From the NCBI RefSeq assembly GCF_047511655.1, contig NC_133387.1, forward strand, positions 41,024,853 through 41,088,852: 64,000 bases of DNA, given 5' to 3'. This DNA comes from Castor canadensis (taxonomy: Eukaryota; Chordata; Mammalia; Rodentia; Castoridae). Made by a program: the position numbers and the translations under genes. Below, piece by piece: positions 48,038 through 60,850 of the stretch (position 1 is its first letter; each line of letters begins with the position of its first letter). The notes under the pieces are model-generated. The model did no database searches. It was not told where the DNA came from and saw only the letters and a program-made list of their open reading frames with translations.

Positions 48038-50342
48038 TTTTTTTTTATTATTGTTGTGTTGTATTGAGGTACACTGGGGTATTTCCAAAAGTTCTTACAA
48101 TGTATCAAATATATCATATTGGAATTCATCCCCTCTGCTGCTTTCATTCATTCCCTCTCCCCCAATTCCCAGAACACTCTCAACAAGTATCATTTTTGCT
48201 TTTACTTGCATGTGTATACATTATTTGCATCTCAAGCCTCTGGCAGAACCTATTCCACCCTCTTGTTCTCCAAGTTTGTGGAAGAAAAAACAGAAAAGAT
48301 AATAAGAAAAACATGGCTTTTTTGCTAGTTTGAGATAAAGATAGCTCTACAGGGAGATTCCTTGTTTCCATCCATATATGTATTACAACCCACATTGGTT
48401 CATCTCTACCAGTCCTCTTCACTCCTCCCTAGTCCCCTTCCCATGGTGGCCTCAGCCGGTTTAAGATTTCTATATTCATTCCTGTACAGTGAGCATATCA
48501 ACCACATTCAGGGTTTTGGTTTCCTTTACACTATTCCTCCAGTGTGCAATCTCCCCTTAGTCTGACCCATGTCCAATAGTATTGCTGCATTTGTTTTAGG
48601 GTTATATTACACATATGAGAGAGAACATGTGGCTTTTGACCTTCTGAGCCTAGTTAACTTTACTAAAGATGATATTCTACAGTTCCATCCATTTACCTGC
48701 AAATGACAAAATTTCATTCTTCTTTGTGGCTGAATAAAATTACATTGTGTATTTATACACATTTTCTTAATCTGTTTATCAGTAGTGGGGCATCTTGGCT
48801 GTTTCCATAATTTAGCTATCATAAATAGTGCTGCAATAAACATGGGTGTGCATGTACCTTTGTAATAACTTGAGTCACATTCCTTTGGGTATATCCCTAG
48901 GAGTGGTACTGCTGGATCATCTGGCAGATCTACTTTTAGTTTTTTAAGAAGCCTCCATATTGTTTTCCAAACTGGTTATACTCACTTACATTCCTACCAG
49001 CAGTGTGTGAGGGTTCCTTTTTCCCCACATTCTTGTCAACATTTGCTGTTGGTGGTGTTCTTGATGGTAGCTATTCTAACAGGAGTGAGGTGGAATCTTA
49101 GTGTGGTTTTGATTTGCATTTCCTTTATGGCCAGGAATGGTGAACATTTTGTCATATGATTTTAGCCATTTGGACTTTCTTCCTCTGAAAAAGTTAAGTT
49201 TAGTTCAGTTGCCCATTTCTTTATTGGGTCATTGAGGTTTTTTTTTTTGTTTTTTGAGTTTAGTTTTTTAAGCTCCCTGTATATTCTGGTTGTTAGTCCT
49301 TTGTCTGATACATCCCATTCTGTGGATGGTTGCTTCAATTTAAAGACCATTTCTTTGTTGTGCAGAAACTTTTTAATTTCACATAGTTTCATTTGTCAAT
49401 CCTTTCACTTAGTTGCTGAGTCACTTGAGTTCTACTGAGGAAGTCCTTGCCTAGCCTATTGCTTCCAGTGTTTCCCTCCTCTTTCCTGTAGTAGCTTCAA
49501 GGGTTGAAGTCTGATATTAAGGTCCTTAATCCACTTTGAGTTGATACTAGTGCAGGGAGACAGGCATGGAACTAGTTTCACTTTTCTGCAGGCAGATAAC
49601 CACTTTTCCCAGAAACATTTGTTGAGCGGCTGTCTTTTCTCCATTGTATGTTCTTAGCACCTTTGTCAAAAATAAGGTGAGCATAGCTGCATAGATTCAT
49701 ATATGGGTCCTCTATTCTGTTCCACTGGTCTTCATGTCTGTTTCTGCTGTTATGGCTCTGAGGTATGGTTTGAAGTCAGGTATTGCGATACCTCCAGCAT
49801 TGCTCTTTTTGCTCAGAATTGCCTTGGCTATTTGTGGTCTCTAGTGTTTCCAAATGAACTTTAGGGTAGAGTTTTCAATCTGTGATGACTGTTATTGGAT
49901 TTTGATGGGAACTGCTTTGAACATGTAGATAGCTTTTGGAAGTACAGCCATTTTTACTGTGTTGATTCTGCCAATCCATGAGCATAGAAAATCATTCTAC
50001 CTTCTGTAGTTTTCATCAATCTCTTTCTTCAATGGTTTGCAGCTCTCCTTGTAGAGGTCATTTACATCCTTTATTAAGTTTACTACTAGGTATTTGATTT
50101 TTTTTGAGACTATTATAAATGTAATTGTTTTCCTATATTCTTTCTAACTCTGCTCATTGTTGGTGTATAGCAAGGCTACTGATTTTTGTAAGTTGATTTT
50201 GTATCCTGCTACATTGCTGAAGCTGTTTATGGTATCTAAGTGTTTTGGGGTAGAGTTTTTAAGTTCTTTAAGGTAAAAGATCATGTCAGCTGTGAATAGG
50301 GATTGGAAATGTGATACCTTTTTTGTGTTGTGAAAAATCAAA
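48038..50342 (-). mobile_element. 2.3-kb 5'-truncated L1 in intron 1, antisense
   Basis: The 3' end (TTATTATTGTTGTGTTGTAT on plus) lies at about 48046, followed by the 3' UTR and then the C-terminal half of ORF2 from about 48600 to 50342. Minus-strand pieces in different frames (48607-48843, 49162-49392, 49456-49644, 50144-50341) show ORF2 signatures, so the frame is broken several times. At the RT catalytic site the usual F-A-D-D is replaced by F-T-A-D, so an active-site aspartate is lost. It has no EN domain or promoter and lies opposite to THSD7A. Confidence 0.93.
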
Positions 50343-50913
50343 TGAGTGAGCTATGAGAAAGTAACTTGTAATCATTAAAGTTTTGTACAAATAAAGCTGG
50401 TACCATGAGGAGGAAGATGCTGACATTTTCATGGCAATCCTAAATTTGGTGTGAAGAGAAAAAGGTGAATTAAACTAGTGAGCAAAATGATGACCTCTTT
50501 GTTTTTTCCCCTAGAGGAAAGGAGACCTTACTACATCTAAAAGGAGTTGAAAGTAGTTCTCAAAGGAGAACTACCTTAGAAAGGAATGCTTTGTCATGAA
50601 AATATAGAAAAGGCAGAATAATAAGTGTTTATCACTTGATAAAAATAAAGAGGCAGGTAAATCTAACTTGAATGAAAACAAGAAAAGAAAGAGACAGGAA
50701 GAGAACTGGGTGAGACAGTTCAGGATGTCTGTTCTAGTAAGGTAAGCTTGGTCTTGGTAGAGAATTGTATAAGGAATTGCAGTAATGATGAGATCATTGA
50801 ATTGGAAGTTGCACTGGATGAAGAACTGGGGAAGGAACTTGAACTATCACTAAATACAATAAGACTTTGTTAACATAATTTAATGACTCTTTCTTGGTAA
50901 TATTCAGTGATTA
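50343..50913 (+). other. THSD7A: THSD7A intron 1, unassigned
   Basis: Purine-rich intronic sequence with no recognised element or exon. Confidence 0.5.
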
Positions 50914-50990
50914 GAATTCAACTATGATATATTGTAAGAACTTTTATAAATGCCACAATGTGCCCCCACCCAACAGAACAATAAAAAATA
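50914..50990 (+). mobile_element. 77-bp L1 3'-tail insertion, sense
   Basis: GAATTCAACTATGATATATT then GTAAGAACTTTTATAAATGC and CCCCCACCCAACAGAACAAT match the last bases of the L1 copies at 36.6 and 38.8 kb. An A-rich tail closes it. No clear duplication was seen. Confidence 0.85.
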
Positions 50991-53027
50991 CAATATCTAA
51001 GGATCTTTTCAGCCCTGAAGGGTTTCATATGTGTGAATACATTTGCAAAACAAACTTTATGAATAAACACATATATACATATTGTCTATATACATATGAT
51101 TTATATATAGATAGTACATAAATTTGTAATACATGCTATGCAATCTATTATTATATAAAAGTTTTAAGTCAACTCAGAGCAATGAGGTATTTAGGACCTA
51201 CAGTTAGCAGTCACTGTGGTAGAGGCTGAATGAAAGACTGTAATCTTTGCCTTTGAGAAACTTAAAATTCAACAGTCAGTATTTTAAATACACAGTTACT
51301 ACATGGCATACCATACTCATGAACAGAGCACTATGACAGCAAAGTATTATACAGCTAATAAAGCTGGTGAGGAAAGTCTCAAAGGTAAGTTAGTATTTGA
51401 ACTTGATCTGGAAAGATGAGTTGGATCTTTTATTGAGGGAGGAGTAGAATGCAGAAGGTAGAGAGAAAATAAAAATGAAAAGGCATGACAGCATTCCTGG
51501 ATCTTGAAAGTACCAATGATGTTCGACAGCTCAAGTTCAGGGTGCTTGGTGGGAAAAATATTTAATGCCAGTGAAGTAAATTGGGACCAGACATAACTAT
51601 GGCAAAGATGTTGAAGCTTAACCTATTCACAAGTGAAAGCCATTGGAAGCTTTGAGCAAATTGGCATATTGTTTGCTTGGAATGGAAGGAGAGAATCTAG
51701 AGGATTGGTGTCATGTAAGGTGAGTGACCAAGAGACAAAGGAGAATAGCACTAGTAATATGGGAGTTAAACTGGAGAGTGTATGGAGAAGGGCTTGGCAT
51801 CACATTGAGGAAGTACTAGCTCAGATTTCTGGTGTGGGAGATATAGTGCCTTTCAAGGAAAGTAGGAATTAATGTCATCAGGATCTCTAGCATGCCAATC
51901 ATATCCAGTAATTGAATAGAGAGTGGGAAAGAAGGAAGGGCAGCTTCCTTAAGATTGGCAAGAACCATTTCAATTTCACTCCAACATATTGAACTTAAGG
52001 TACCAATAATGGATTCAGATGAATAGTGAATGGGTTGTTGGCAGAGTTGTGCTGAATGTGTGAGTTTGGGACTCAATAAATTTATGTTATTTCAAGTTGT
52101 GGGAGTGGAAGGAAATAAAATATTGAAAAGTAGAACCAGGACATTTCACTGAGGATCATTAGATTTTAGGCATCCCATGGGAAACTATTAAAACAGCCTG
52201 ATAAAGTATGGTTACAATAAGCACTAAATGAAAAGCATATTTTATTTATTAAGGGGATGATGGCAAAAATGTATACAAATGAAGAAATGATGAGAAAAGC
52301 TATTATGAAATATTTCAGAAAACATAAAGCAAGATGAGGGATTGGTAAAATAACAGTGTTTGGGAAAGCACATTATAGGTATAGAGATAAACATCTAGAC
52401 TTGATTGATTGATAAACAAGATTATAGAAACAATATGATATTAAAGTGAATTACCAAGTGGTATTTAAGTCTCTCTAGTACACTTTTATTGTTATTTGAT
52501 AATAGAGAAGATTCCAGAATTTTAAATTTTTTTGAAAATTACTTAGTAAAATGCAAAAGTCAAAAATGTACTGTCATTTGAAATGTAACTTGTCTTTGTG
52601 TGAATAATTAGAAATATATTTCATATACACAGACTAACTCTTAAGTTATTAGATGATGATTAATTATGGTGACTACTATGTGGTAGTTTTATGCTTTTTG
52701 TTATTCTACCATATTAGATTGTTTTCATAGAAATCATAATTAATTATATTAACCTGGAAATTTTAAATTAAGAGTGCCAATGAAATGAGCAATTGACAGC
52801 ATAAGTCATACAGAAAATATTTAATATATCAAACGTTTATCAACCTCTATAATGGAGATTTATTTTCAAAATGTCTTAATAAATAAATTACATATATTTT
52901 TATAGTTATGAAATTACATTAAAATTTAAGAACTATGTACACACTAACCATTATTCATAATTCAGAGGAGGGACCACTTATGAGCTTTATGTCAAAAAAT
53001 TTACCTCTCACATTGCAAACATTTGAA
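50991..53027 (+). other. THSD7A: THSD7A intron 1, possible old repeat at 51.4-52.1 kb
   Basis: The stretch AAAGCCATTGGAAGCTTTGA and its surroundings recall, weakly, an old mammalian interspersed repeat (GCCATTGAAGG...TTTGAGCA...), but I cannot name the family. The ORFs at 51633-51872 and 51816-52076 are probably chance within it. Nothing else was recognised. Confidence 0.3.
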
Positions 53028-53113
53028 TGAGGGCTCAAGTGGTACAATGTTCACCTAGTAAGCAGCAGGACCTGAGTTCAAAACCCAGTACCAAAACAAA
53101 ACAAAACAAACCC
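53028..53113 (+). repeat. ID-like SINE with target-site duplication
   Basis: GAGGGCTCAAGTGGTACAAT, ACCTGAGTTCAAAACCCAGT and an (ACAAA)n tail mark a sense copy. CAAACATTTGAA (53016-53027) and CAAACTTTTGAA (53114-53125) form its duplication with one mismatch. Confidence 0.9.
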
Positions 53114-53125
53114 CAAACTTTTGAA

Positions 53126-54728
53126 CTAGATTCATGTATTGCAAGAAAATACTATTATTGGCAGTCATAGTGTCCTTTACACAGTCAATTTCATTAAAAT
53201 AACAATTTTTAAGTTAAAATAAAAACAAGTGTTATCATTTTTCTTTTATTTTTGTATATTTGTACTAATAGTCCTTATGGAAAAATATCTATCTCAGTTC
53301 TGTTAATCATTAAGTAGCAGAGGAGGGAAGGCTGTCAGTTCAGGTAGTCATATCATGAAGATGATATCTAACACAAGGGGTTGAACTTTCCGTCTGCTTA
53401 CAGTGTGCTTCAGTTTGCTCATTAAATGCCAAAGAAGACAGAAGAGTGGACAGAGTATGGTCACCGTTGTCAATTGATCCTGGGCAGCATGGATAAAGAA
53501 TATTTTATCCATGTTTCCTACAAATTGACTTTATCTCTCTGAAACTTTTTCTTCCACTTCCTTTATAGATACATGTATTCTGCAGGAGTTTTCTGAGGAT
53601 TAAGTATGGTAACAGATGTAATACACTAGTAAAGTGCCTGATACACATCAGAAATTCAGCAAATGATAGCTTTCATTATTGGTGTTTTTCAACAGAATAT
53701 AAATAAAACAATAGCAACTTAGTTTTGCAACCTGAATCATGTTCAGTGATATGTATTAGCTCTCTCTAATATATGTCTTTTTCTAGTAAATACACAAGAA
53801 ATTGCAACTTGATACAGCTAATTAGAGTACTAGATACTGCAACAAATTATAAGGAATGTAGCATTGTAAAATAGAAAGCACAGGATTTCAAGATTAGACA
53901 AACCCTTGTTAAAATCTACCTGACTAATCGAGTTACTTAAATTCTATGACTTATTTTTCACATGAAAAAGATGATAGAAGTTTTGAAGTAAGAAGTACTA
54001 GTGAGCTTTTAATAGGTGTTAAATACAAAGTATCTACCACAGAGCTGTGACATAGTAGACACTCAAAACATTAGTTCTCTTACCTTTTCTTCGCCTAAAA
54101 TGCCAAACTTTCAGAAATTACACTGGTCCAACACATGTGCTTATCTACTTCAACTAAGGGACACAATGAAAAACAAAAGTCCAGAATAAGAAGTTGTTTT
54201 AATTATAGGCCCTCCCCACTTTTTAATTGACACTTATATGTAGATATAGAATTTACTAAACATCACAAAAGTATTTTGAACAACAAATAGAAGGTTAATT
54301 TTGTAAACAGCTTCTTATACTTCATTTTGTATTACTTCTCAGAGCTCAGAGGATTTCTCAAGAACTTGAAATTTCATTCTTGAAATTAACATTGCCACCT
54401 ATCATATCAGAAGTAAATGCTTTTACAGTAGAAGTGCTTGTGCTTTATGCATTGCTTTCACTTCTTAGAGGATCATTTAAATAAAAAATTAAAACACTAC
54501 AGTTTATGTCTTGTCTTTTTTCTTTTCTTTAGCATAGTTAGTGCTGAGAATTTATTAAGCTATTGACTATTTGCATCAAAAAGTCAACTCCTTAGGTGGT
54601 TTGTGAAGCTTTAATGTTTGAATAGAATGTTGGAACTCCTACTCTTCCTTATGCAAATTGTAAATAGCTACTTGATATGCAAAATGATAGAAATTTCAAT
54701 GAAGACTGAGATTGAGAGTGCTATAGGA
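53126..54728 (+). other. THSD7A: THSD7A intron 1, unassigned
   Basis: AT-rich intronic sequence with no exon and no recognised repeat. Confidence 0.5.
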
Positions 54729-55060
54729 CTGATCATGGTGGTGAAAGCCTGTAATCACAGCATCTGTGATGCTGAGGCAAGAAGATTGCAGGTTTGAGGC
54801 CAGCCTGGGTATTAACAAGCTCATGTCTCAAAATTTAAAAAGGACTTGGGGGTATTGGGGTATAGTTCAGCAGTAGAGTGATTACTTAGCATGTACAAGG
54901 TCCTAGGTTCAAAACTCAGCACCACACAAAAACACATAAACACAATGAATAAACAAAAAAGGGCTGGGGATGTAACTCAAGGATAGAGTGTTTAACCCGC
55001 ATGTATAAGGCTTCCAGTTCAACCCCCAGAACTGCAGTGAATAAATGAATAAATAAATAA
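54729..55060 (+). repeat. Trimeric SINE: B1-like + two ID-like units
   Basis: A 7SL-like unit (GGTGGTGAAAGCCTGTAATC, GAGGCCAGCCTGGG) is followed by two ID-like units (GGGGTATAGTTCAGCAGTAG and GGGGATGTAACTCAAGGATA) and an (AATA)n tail. AGTGCTATAGGA (54717-54728) and AGTGCTATGGA (55061-55071) flank the whole array. The trimer therefore appears to have inserted as one unit. Confidence 0.85.
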
Positions 55061-55204
55061 AGTGCTATGGAGTTGCACATAACCCAGATTTTCTTCACTC
55101 ATTATTGCTACATACATAACTGTCCTGATGGTATTGGAATCTCATGCTGACATTCTGAGTAGGTAATTGGTGAAGTGTGGTTGTGGTGGCTCCTTTAGGA
55201 AGTA

Positions 55205-55312
55205 ACACAGCAGTTGGGTGTGGTGGCATGCACACAGGAGACTGAGACTGGATGGTGAGTTTCAAGTCAGTCTTGGCTGCGTAGTAAGACTCTGTCTAAA
55301 TGTACAAAAAGG
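55205..55312 (+). repeat. B1/7SL-like SINE monomer
   Basis: AGTTGGGTGTGGTGGCATGC, AGGAGACTGAGACTGGATGG and a GACTCTGTCTAAATGTACAA end show a sense B1-like monomer. Confidence 0.85.
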
Positions 55313-56369
55313 CTCCTCAACTCTGAGGTGAGCCAGAATGATGATACTGAACAGTGGAGTCCCTCAGTCTAGTGACTATATAGAATAGATCCCTGAAAAT
55401 TACTATAAGGACATATACAGTAAAAGCTTGTCGTAGGAGAATAAGCATTTGAGAAAAATATCTTTTCTATCCTCTAAGTGTGTAACTTAGAGGTGTCAAT
55501 GAGTCATAAGGTATAAGTCTTTTAAAATATTCATCAGAACTTTACACTGACTTTAGAATGCATTAAAATGATGAATGATGAAAAAGAAGCCTGTTGGGAA
55601 GGGTGGGGAAATATGTCAGTACTGCAGCATAGCTAAAGTGTCTTATCTACTGCTTCTAATACAAAACTAGAACTTACAAAAAGGATAATGTTGCATCTCT
55701 CAGAAATGTTGAAATAGCTCATATTTTGCATAGTTTAGTTTATGAAATCATAATCTTTGCCAGTATAATATTCATTGGTTCCATATTATTCTGTCAGTGT
55801 TAAATTATGGATTGTGCAAAAAATGAAACAAGGGCAAATGAGGAAAACCACAAACTAATTCCTTTATTTGGACCATAATTTTAAAATGACACGTATGGTA
55901 CAGGATCATTGAGAGGAAATTCTAAGTCACAGGAGATGCATGATGCTAAATTTAGGGAGAAAATGAAACATTGTATGTGAGAAAAACAAAGCAAGAAAAG
56001 AAAGAAGAAAACAGGCATTTAAATGATTTGCATTTAAAAATCTATTTTAATAGACTTAATTGGAGCAGTATTAGGAGTGTAGAAATAGAGAGGCTTAAGT
56101 CATTCAAAGTACACTGTATGCATCCATGAAATAATCGTGATGAAAACCCCTTGCACTATTAATGTATGGTAATAAAAATAGTAAACAAAAAAGAAAAGAA
56201 AATTAAGCAGAAAATACTGTTTATTTAAATCCCTCATTCTCTTCCAATTTTCCCTGATTAAAATCTTAGACCACTGTGGTATATTTGTTACAGTTGATGA
56301 GACATTAATTATTGATACATTATTGTTAATTAAAATCTGTGATTTACATTAGAGTTCATTCTTAGTGTT
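55313..56369 (+). other. THSD7A: THSD7A intron 1, unassigned
   Basis: No recognised element or exon. Confidence 0.5.
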
Positions 56370-56900
56370 GCACATTCTATGGGTTACGACAAATATAAAA
56401 AGACTAATTCATCCACCATTGTGGGTAGTTTCACTATCCTAAAACTTCTCTATGCTCCAACTATTCATTCCACAATTTTCCCCTTGAATATCCAGCTACC
56501 ACTTACTTGTTTGTTTTTTTTTCAATGTTCTGTAGTTGGAATCATACAACATGTAGACTTCTGAGATTGGCTTCTTCCACTTGGTAATGCACATTTAGTT
56601 TTTCTCCATATATTTTCATGGTTTAATAGCTAATTTTTTAGTGCTGAGTATATACTACAGTTGCTCACCCATTCTCCTATAGAAGGATGCCTTTGTTGTT
56701 ACCAAATGCTGGCAATTATGAATGTGAAGTTTTGTGTGGATGTACATTTTCAAATATTTGAGTAGGTACCAAATAGCATGTTGCTGAATCATGTGGTAAG
56801 AGGATGTTTATTTTTGTGAGAAATTATCAAACTGTTTTCCAAAGTGGCTGTACTGTTTTGCATTCTCATAAGCAATATATGACCGTTTCTGCTGCTACTC
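56370..56900 (-). repeat. Old L1M fragment, antisense
   Basis: GTTGGAATCATACAACATGT, CAAACTGTTTTCCAAAGTGG and CTGTACTGTTTTGCATTCTC with TAAGCAATATATGA recall the antisense ORF2-end/3' UTR of ancient L1M elements. It is strongly diverged and has no open frame. Confidence 0.7.
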
Positions 56901-58321
56901 ATCCATTGAAAGGCACACTTGCTGAATTTCTAAACACTCTGGTCTGGTGAATAAATTGTGCATTCACTTTCCTTTGCACTTGAATAGAGGAGGCCATGGG
57001 CTGGGGAAGGAGAAAGGTGTGATATCCTCCTGAACTTGTCGGAACTGTGGGATTCCATTGTGCTGAAGCCCTGGAAAGCTAATCTAGGAACTGAGTTGTC
57101 AAGACAACTTGCTACTTATAGGTTTCCATCCATATGATGAACAATGACTTTGAAATGGGTATTTTGTGTTCCTAGAGGTAAAAATATGGAGCATTATGCT
57201 AGTAGTTAACTTAGAACTGTAGAGTGAGCTTGATGGAAAACTAAGATGTCAAGCATAGACTTTGGTTGTGTAGCTGGAATAATTGATTTTTTGCATGGTA
57301 TTTGAAGTGTGCCACACAATCTGGGTAAAGAAGTATTTCTTGAATTATAATTAGCAATAGTAATAACGGGATCTTCTGACTATTGAATATGAATGTGCTT
57401 GCAGATATGTTGTGTGACATGCCTGTTAAAGAGTGGCATCACAACAGAAATAGTACTTTTTTGGGTCACGTTATTTAAAGATTATTTTTATTTTCTGTAC
57501 TAACATGAGAGGATGCAATTGTAAATGTCACAGAAGTCCTCAGCTCCAAAGAGATTAGTTGTTAACAATTAAGTCCATAGCTTGGAATGAAAGAAGCGCT
57601 GGTCACTAAGCTCCTAAATGATAAACACATGTATGCATTTGCATACATATATATGATAAATAAAATTAGACATTGGAGAATGGACTTTTGAGCCAATACA
57701 TGAGTCTTGACCTATTTTTTTAAAGAACATAGCCTCTAATCTCTGTATCTTGTTTCTCAGCCTCACTTTAGGTATATATTAGTACCTATCTCTTAAGATC
57801 ATTTTAAAAATAACTTGAGATAAACCTATAGGGGACTTAGATGGTACCTGGCACAAGTCAGTACATAGTAACTATTATCTCTTGCTTGTGTGTGATCCTG
57901 GTATGAACTGCTAATGCCTCCTCACTGAGATAGAGCCCATACCTGCATGCTTTCCTTCACTTTGATTATTCCTGCCTGGGTCAGTGCACATGTCTTAAGC
58001 CTCTCCTCATCTGAATTGCTCTGATTTCTACCTGCTATACCAACCAACAATAAAAACACTGTCACCAAGGTTGTTCAAAGTATAGTTTGTAAAATAGGGA
58101 CATTCTGCATTAGTGTTTTATTTTTACTTGTGATAGTATATATCTTTGCCATGCTAGAAATGCTGGAGGTGTGACTCTTTAAGTGGAATTATACATTCAA
58201 AATTTGTTAGTGTAGAAACACCTGAGAATATTCTTGGCAAGACTTTCCTACTCTGTAATGCTGTGATTAAAAAGTGAAGTAACTCTTTCATCTCCTGAAG
58301 TGCAATTTAGATAAAAAGTAG
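56901..58321 (+). other. THSD7A: THSD7A intron 1, unassigned
   Basis: No exon, RNA gene or repeat was recognised. Confidence 0.5.
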
Positions 58322-58375
58322 AATATATATATATACATACATATGTATATGTACATATATACCTCACATATATAA
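58322..58375. repeat. TA/CATA microsatellite
   Basis: ATATATATATATACATACAT followed by ATGTATATGTACATATATAC; it is partly self-complementary. Confidence 0.88.
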
Positions 58376-58700
58376 ATATCCTACTTACATACTTCAATAC
58401 ACATAGTTCAAAATCTTCCATAACTAAAATATTATTTCTGCATTTAGAGGAGAAATAGGCATTCAAATATTTCATGCCCATTAGAATGAAATTATATATA
58501 CATTCCTTAAAATCTATAAAGCATTCATAAATGTAATTACAACTATAATCTACATGCCACTGCAAGCATATACGCATACCTGAATACATACTTGTATGCA
58601 TAAAAACAGACTTGAATACACTAATAATGATTTATTGCTAAATTACCACACAGGACTTTATATTTTATCTGTGATTATGGAACTTATACCTCCTAAAATG

Positions 58701-58729
58701 TATTTTATGTGTGTACTACACATAAAATA
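58701..58729. repeat. 12-bp perfect inverted repeat (hairpin)
   Basis: TATTTTATGTGT (58701-58712) and ACACATAAAATA (58718-58729) are exact reverse complements around the 5-nt loop GTACT. It could form a stable hairpin in DNA or RNA. Confidence 0.9.
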
Positions 58730-59642
58730 GTGTAGTGCCTTTAAAATTTTTGTGCAATTATAATTTTAACTAAAATATGAATTATACAAAAATTTATGAC
58801 AATATTTTATTTTATTAACTTTTGTGCCAATCTTTATCTTCAAGGACCAGTTCTTATTATATAATTCTTTACTTTACTTTCCACTAACTTAGAACTTTTA
58901 TTTTAAGATCCTTTTATGTCTAACCATCTTCCTGTGTTTGCCACTCTGGTGTCTGAACAATGTTTACAAATTGCAGTGCCTGCACATATTTCTATGAAAT
59001 TATTTTCTTCTGATAATATCTGTCTGTGAGCATATCCATGGACATGGACACCATTATATCACATAGCACACTCAGCATTGATTATGACATCATTAAGCCA
59101 CTACTAGTGACAGACCCAAGTGGAATAGTATGGATTAACTATTTGTACAGAATAACTATTTGCATTCTAGAGGAGACAGTTAATTTAAAGTCAACACACT
59201 GCACAACCTCAGAAGACTCCTTTCATAGTCAGAACCAGGTGACATATGCTTCCTCAATTTGTGTCAGTGAGGCTCAGTTAAGTAGCAGGTGTTTAGTGTC
59301 TGTTATGACAAGTTCTGTGCTATGTATGGGGAACGAACATGAGCAGCACATTAACCTGTCCTCCTGGAGTTTCCTATCAAGTGTCCATAGGCAATTCTAG
59401 GCTAGTGAATTTATTTTAGAAATAGAAGCTGAGAAAGCTGTAGAATAGAGGAAGGGTAATTCTCTTGCAAAATGAGGTGAGGAAAACTTTCATAAAACAC
59501 AAATTTAAAACATACAGAGTTTACAAAATATATAAAAGCTATAAAGAGAATCACAGGCAGAGGAGGAACATTTGTGAAGAAATTAAATGACGTGCATCCA
59601 CAGACAGCAAAAAGTTCCATGGCATAAAAAGCAGGAATTAAA
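58730..59642 (+). other. THSD7A: THSD7A intron 1, unassigned
   Basis: The 124-residue ORF at 59026-59400 is the longest here but has no recognisable domain and no splice or promoter support, so it is not called. Confidence 0.45.
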
Positions 59643-59756
59643 GCCAGGCATGGTTGTACAGGCCTATTATCCCTGCATGTGGGAGACTGAAGCAATAGGA
59701 CTGTGAGTTCAAGGACAACCTGGGCTACATAGTGAAACCATCTTTAAAAAAAAAAA
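59643..59756 (+). repeat. B1/7SL-like SINE monomer
   Basis: GCCAGGCATGGTTGTACAGG, CCTGCATGTGGGAGACTGAA and CCTGGGCTACATAGTGAAAC with an A11 tail. It is immediately followed by a second SINE. Confidence 0.92.
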
Positions 59757-60098
59757 GGCTGGATGTAGTGGTGCATGCCTGCAATCCCAGCTATTACACA
59801 AGAGGTAAAGATTGGAAGGATCATGTTTCAAGGCCAGCTGGAGCAAAAAGTTAGTGAAACACCCCTTCAACAAAGAAACTGGACATGTTGGTTTGTGTCT
59901 GTAATCCCGGCTATATGGAAGCATGGGTAGGAGGATTGCAGTCCAGACTGGTCCTGGACAAAATGAACTAGACTCTTTCTGAAAAATAACTAAAAGCGAA
60001 AAAGGCCTGGGGTCCTGACTCAAGTGCTAAAGCACCTGCCTAGCAACTGGGAGGCCCTGAGTTCAAACCCTAATACTGCAAAGATAAAAATAAAAAAT
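59757..60098 (+). repeat. Composite B1-B1-ID SINE
   Basis: There are two 7SL-like units (GGCTGGATGTAGTGGTGCAT and ACTGGACATGTTGGTTTGTG) and then an ID-like unit (GTCCTGACTCAAGTGCTAAA, CCTGAGTTCAAACCCTAATA) with an A-rich tail. It is the fullest example of this composite in the window. Confidence 0.92.
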
Positions 60099-60850
60099 GA
60101 ATGAGTTGGGGTGGTGGGGAGGAGTGATGGGTATGTGTTCAATGTGTTAAGAAGAGAGCAAATTGATTACACAGAGTCTTTCATAATACTAGGAAGCTTG
60201 GCCTTTGCCATCATTTGATTTATGGAAACTAGGAGCCCACATATATTTGTGTGAATAAAATATTGCCAACAATGAAAGAACGTATTTGTAAATATTAAGA
60301 CAAGTGTTGACTTCTGAGTTTCATATGCTCGTCTCTACCAACTATTATAATTCTCCTTGCAAACTTTGCAGGAGAAATACTATGTTAAATAATGCTATTT
60401 AGCATACTTTATGTCAAAAGTATAGTATCCATTTAGGTTTATTAGTAAAGAGAATTTAACACTTTATTTTTTCCACTAATTTTGACTAGATTTATGATAA
60501 GATGAACAAACATTGAATCTGCATACTGTATCTGTAGTGGATTCTGTGACAGAAAAAAATAAACAAGGGAAGTGGATCAGGCATGGTCTAAAGGGTGGAT
60601 GTGCTCAGTTCTTCTCTGTGTGGGCTTGGTTGATTCCTGAAGCAGCAGCATTCCTTTAACCTGTTGCAGGTCTGTCCTTTGCCTTCAGTTACAGTTGAGG
60701 GTCCAATTATTAAAAATAACTCATAAGGGACAACACTGCTGGCCAAATACAACATCTAATGCCCCGAAATTGGATGATATGCCACTAGTTTAACACCCTT
60801 ATCATTGATAAATCATACTGGATCTTTAAAGCGTGGTGTGAAAATGCATT
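60099..60850 (+). other. THSD7A: THSD7A intron 1, unassigned
   Basis: No exon. The stretch at 60540-60840 is less AT-rich and unassigned. Confidence 0.4.

Noticed and set aside
59026..59400. 124-residue plus-strand ORF in intron 1
   Set aside because: I recognise no domain, and no splice sites or regulatory context support it; it is near the length expected by chance in 64 kb.
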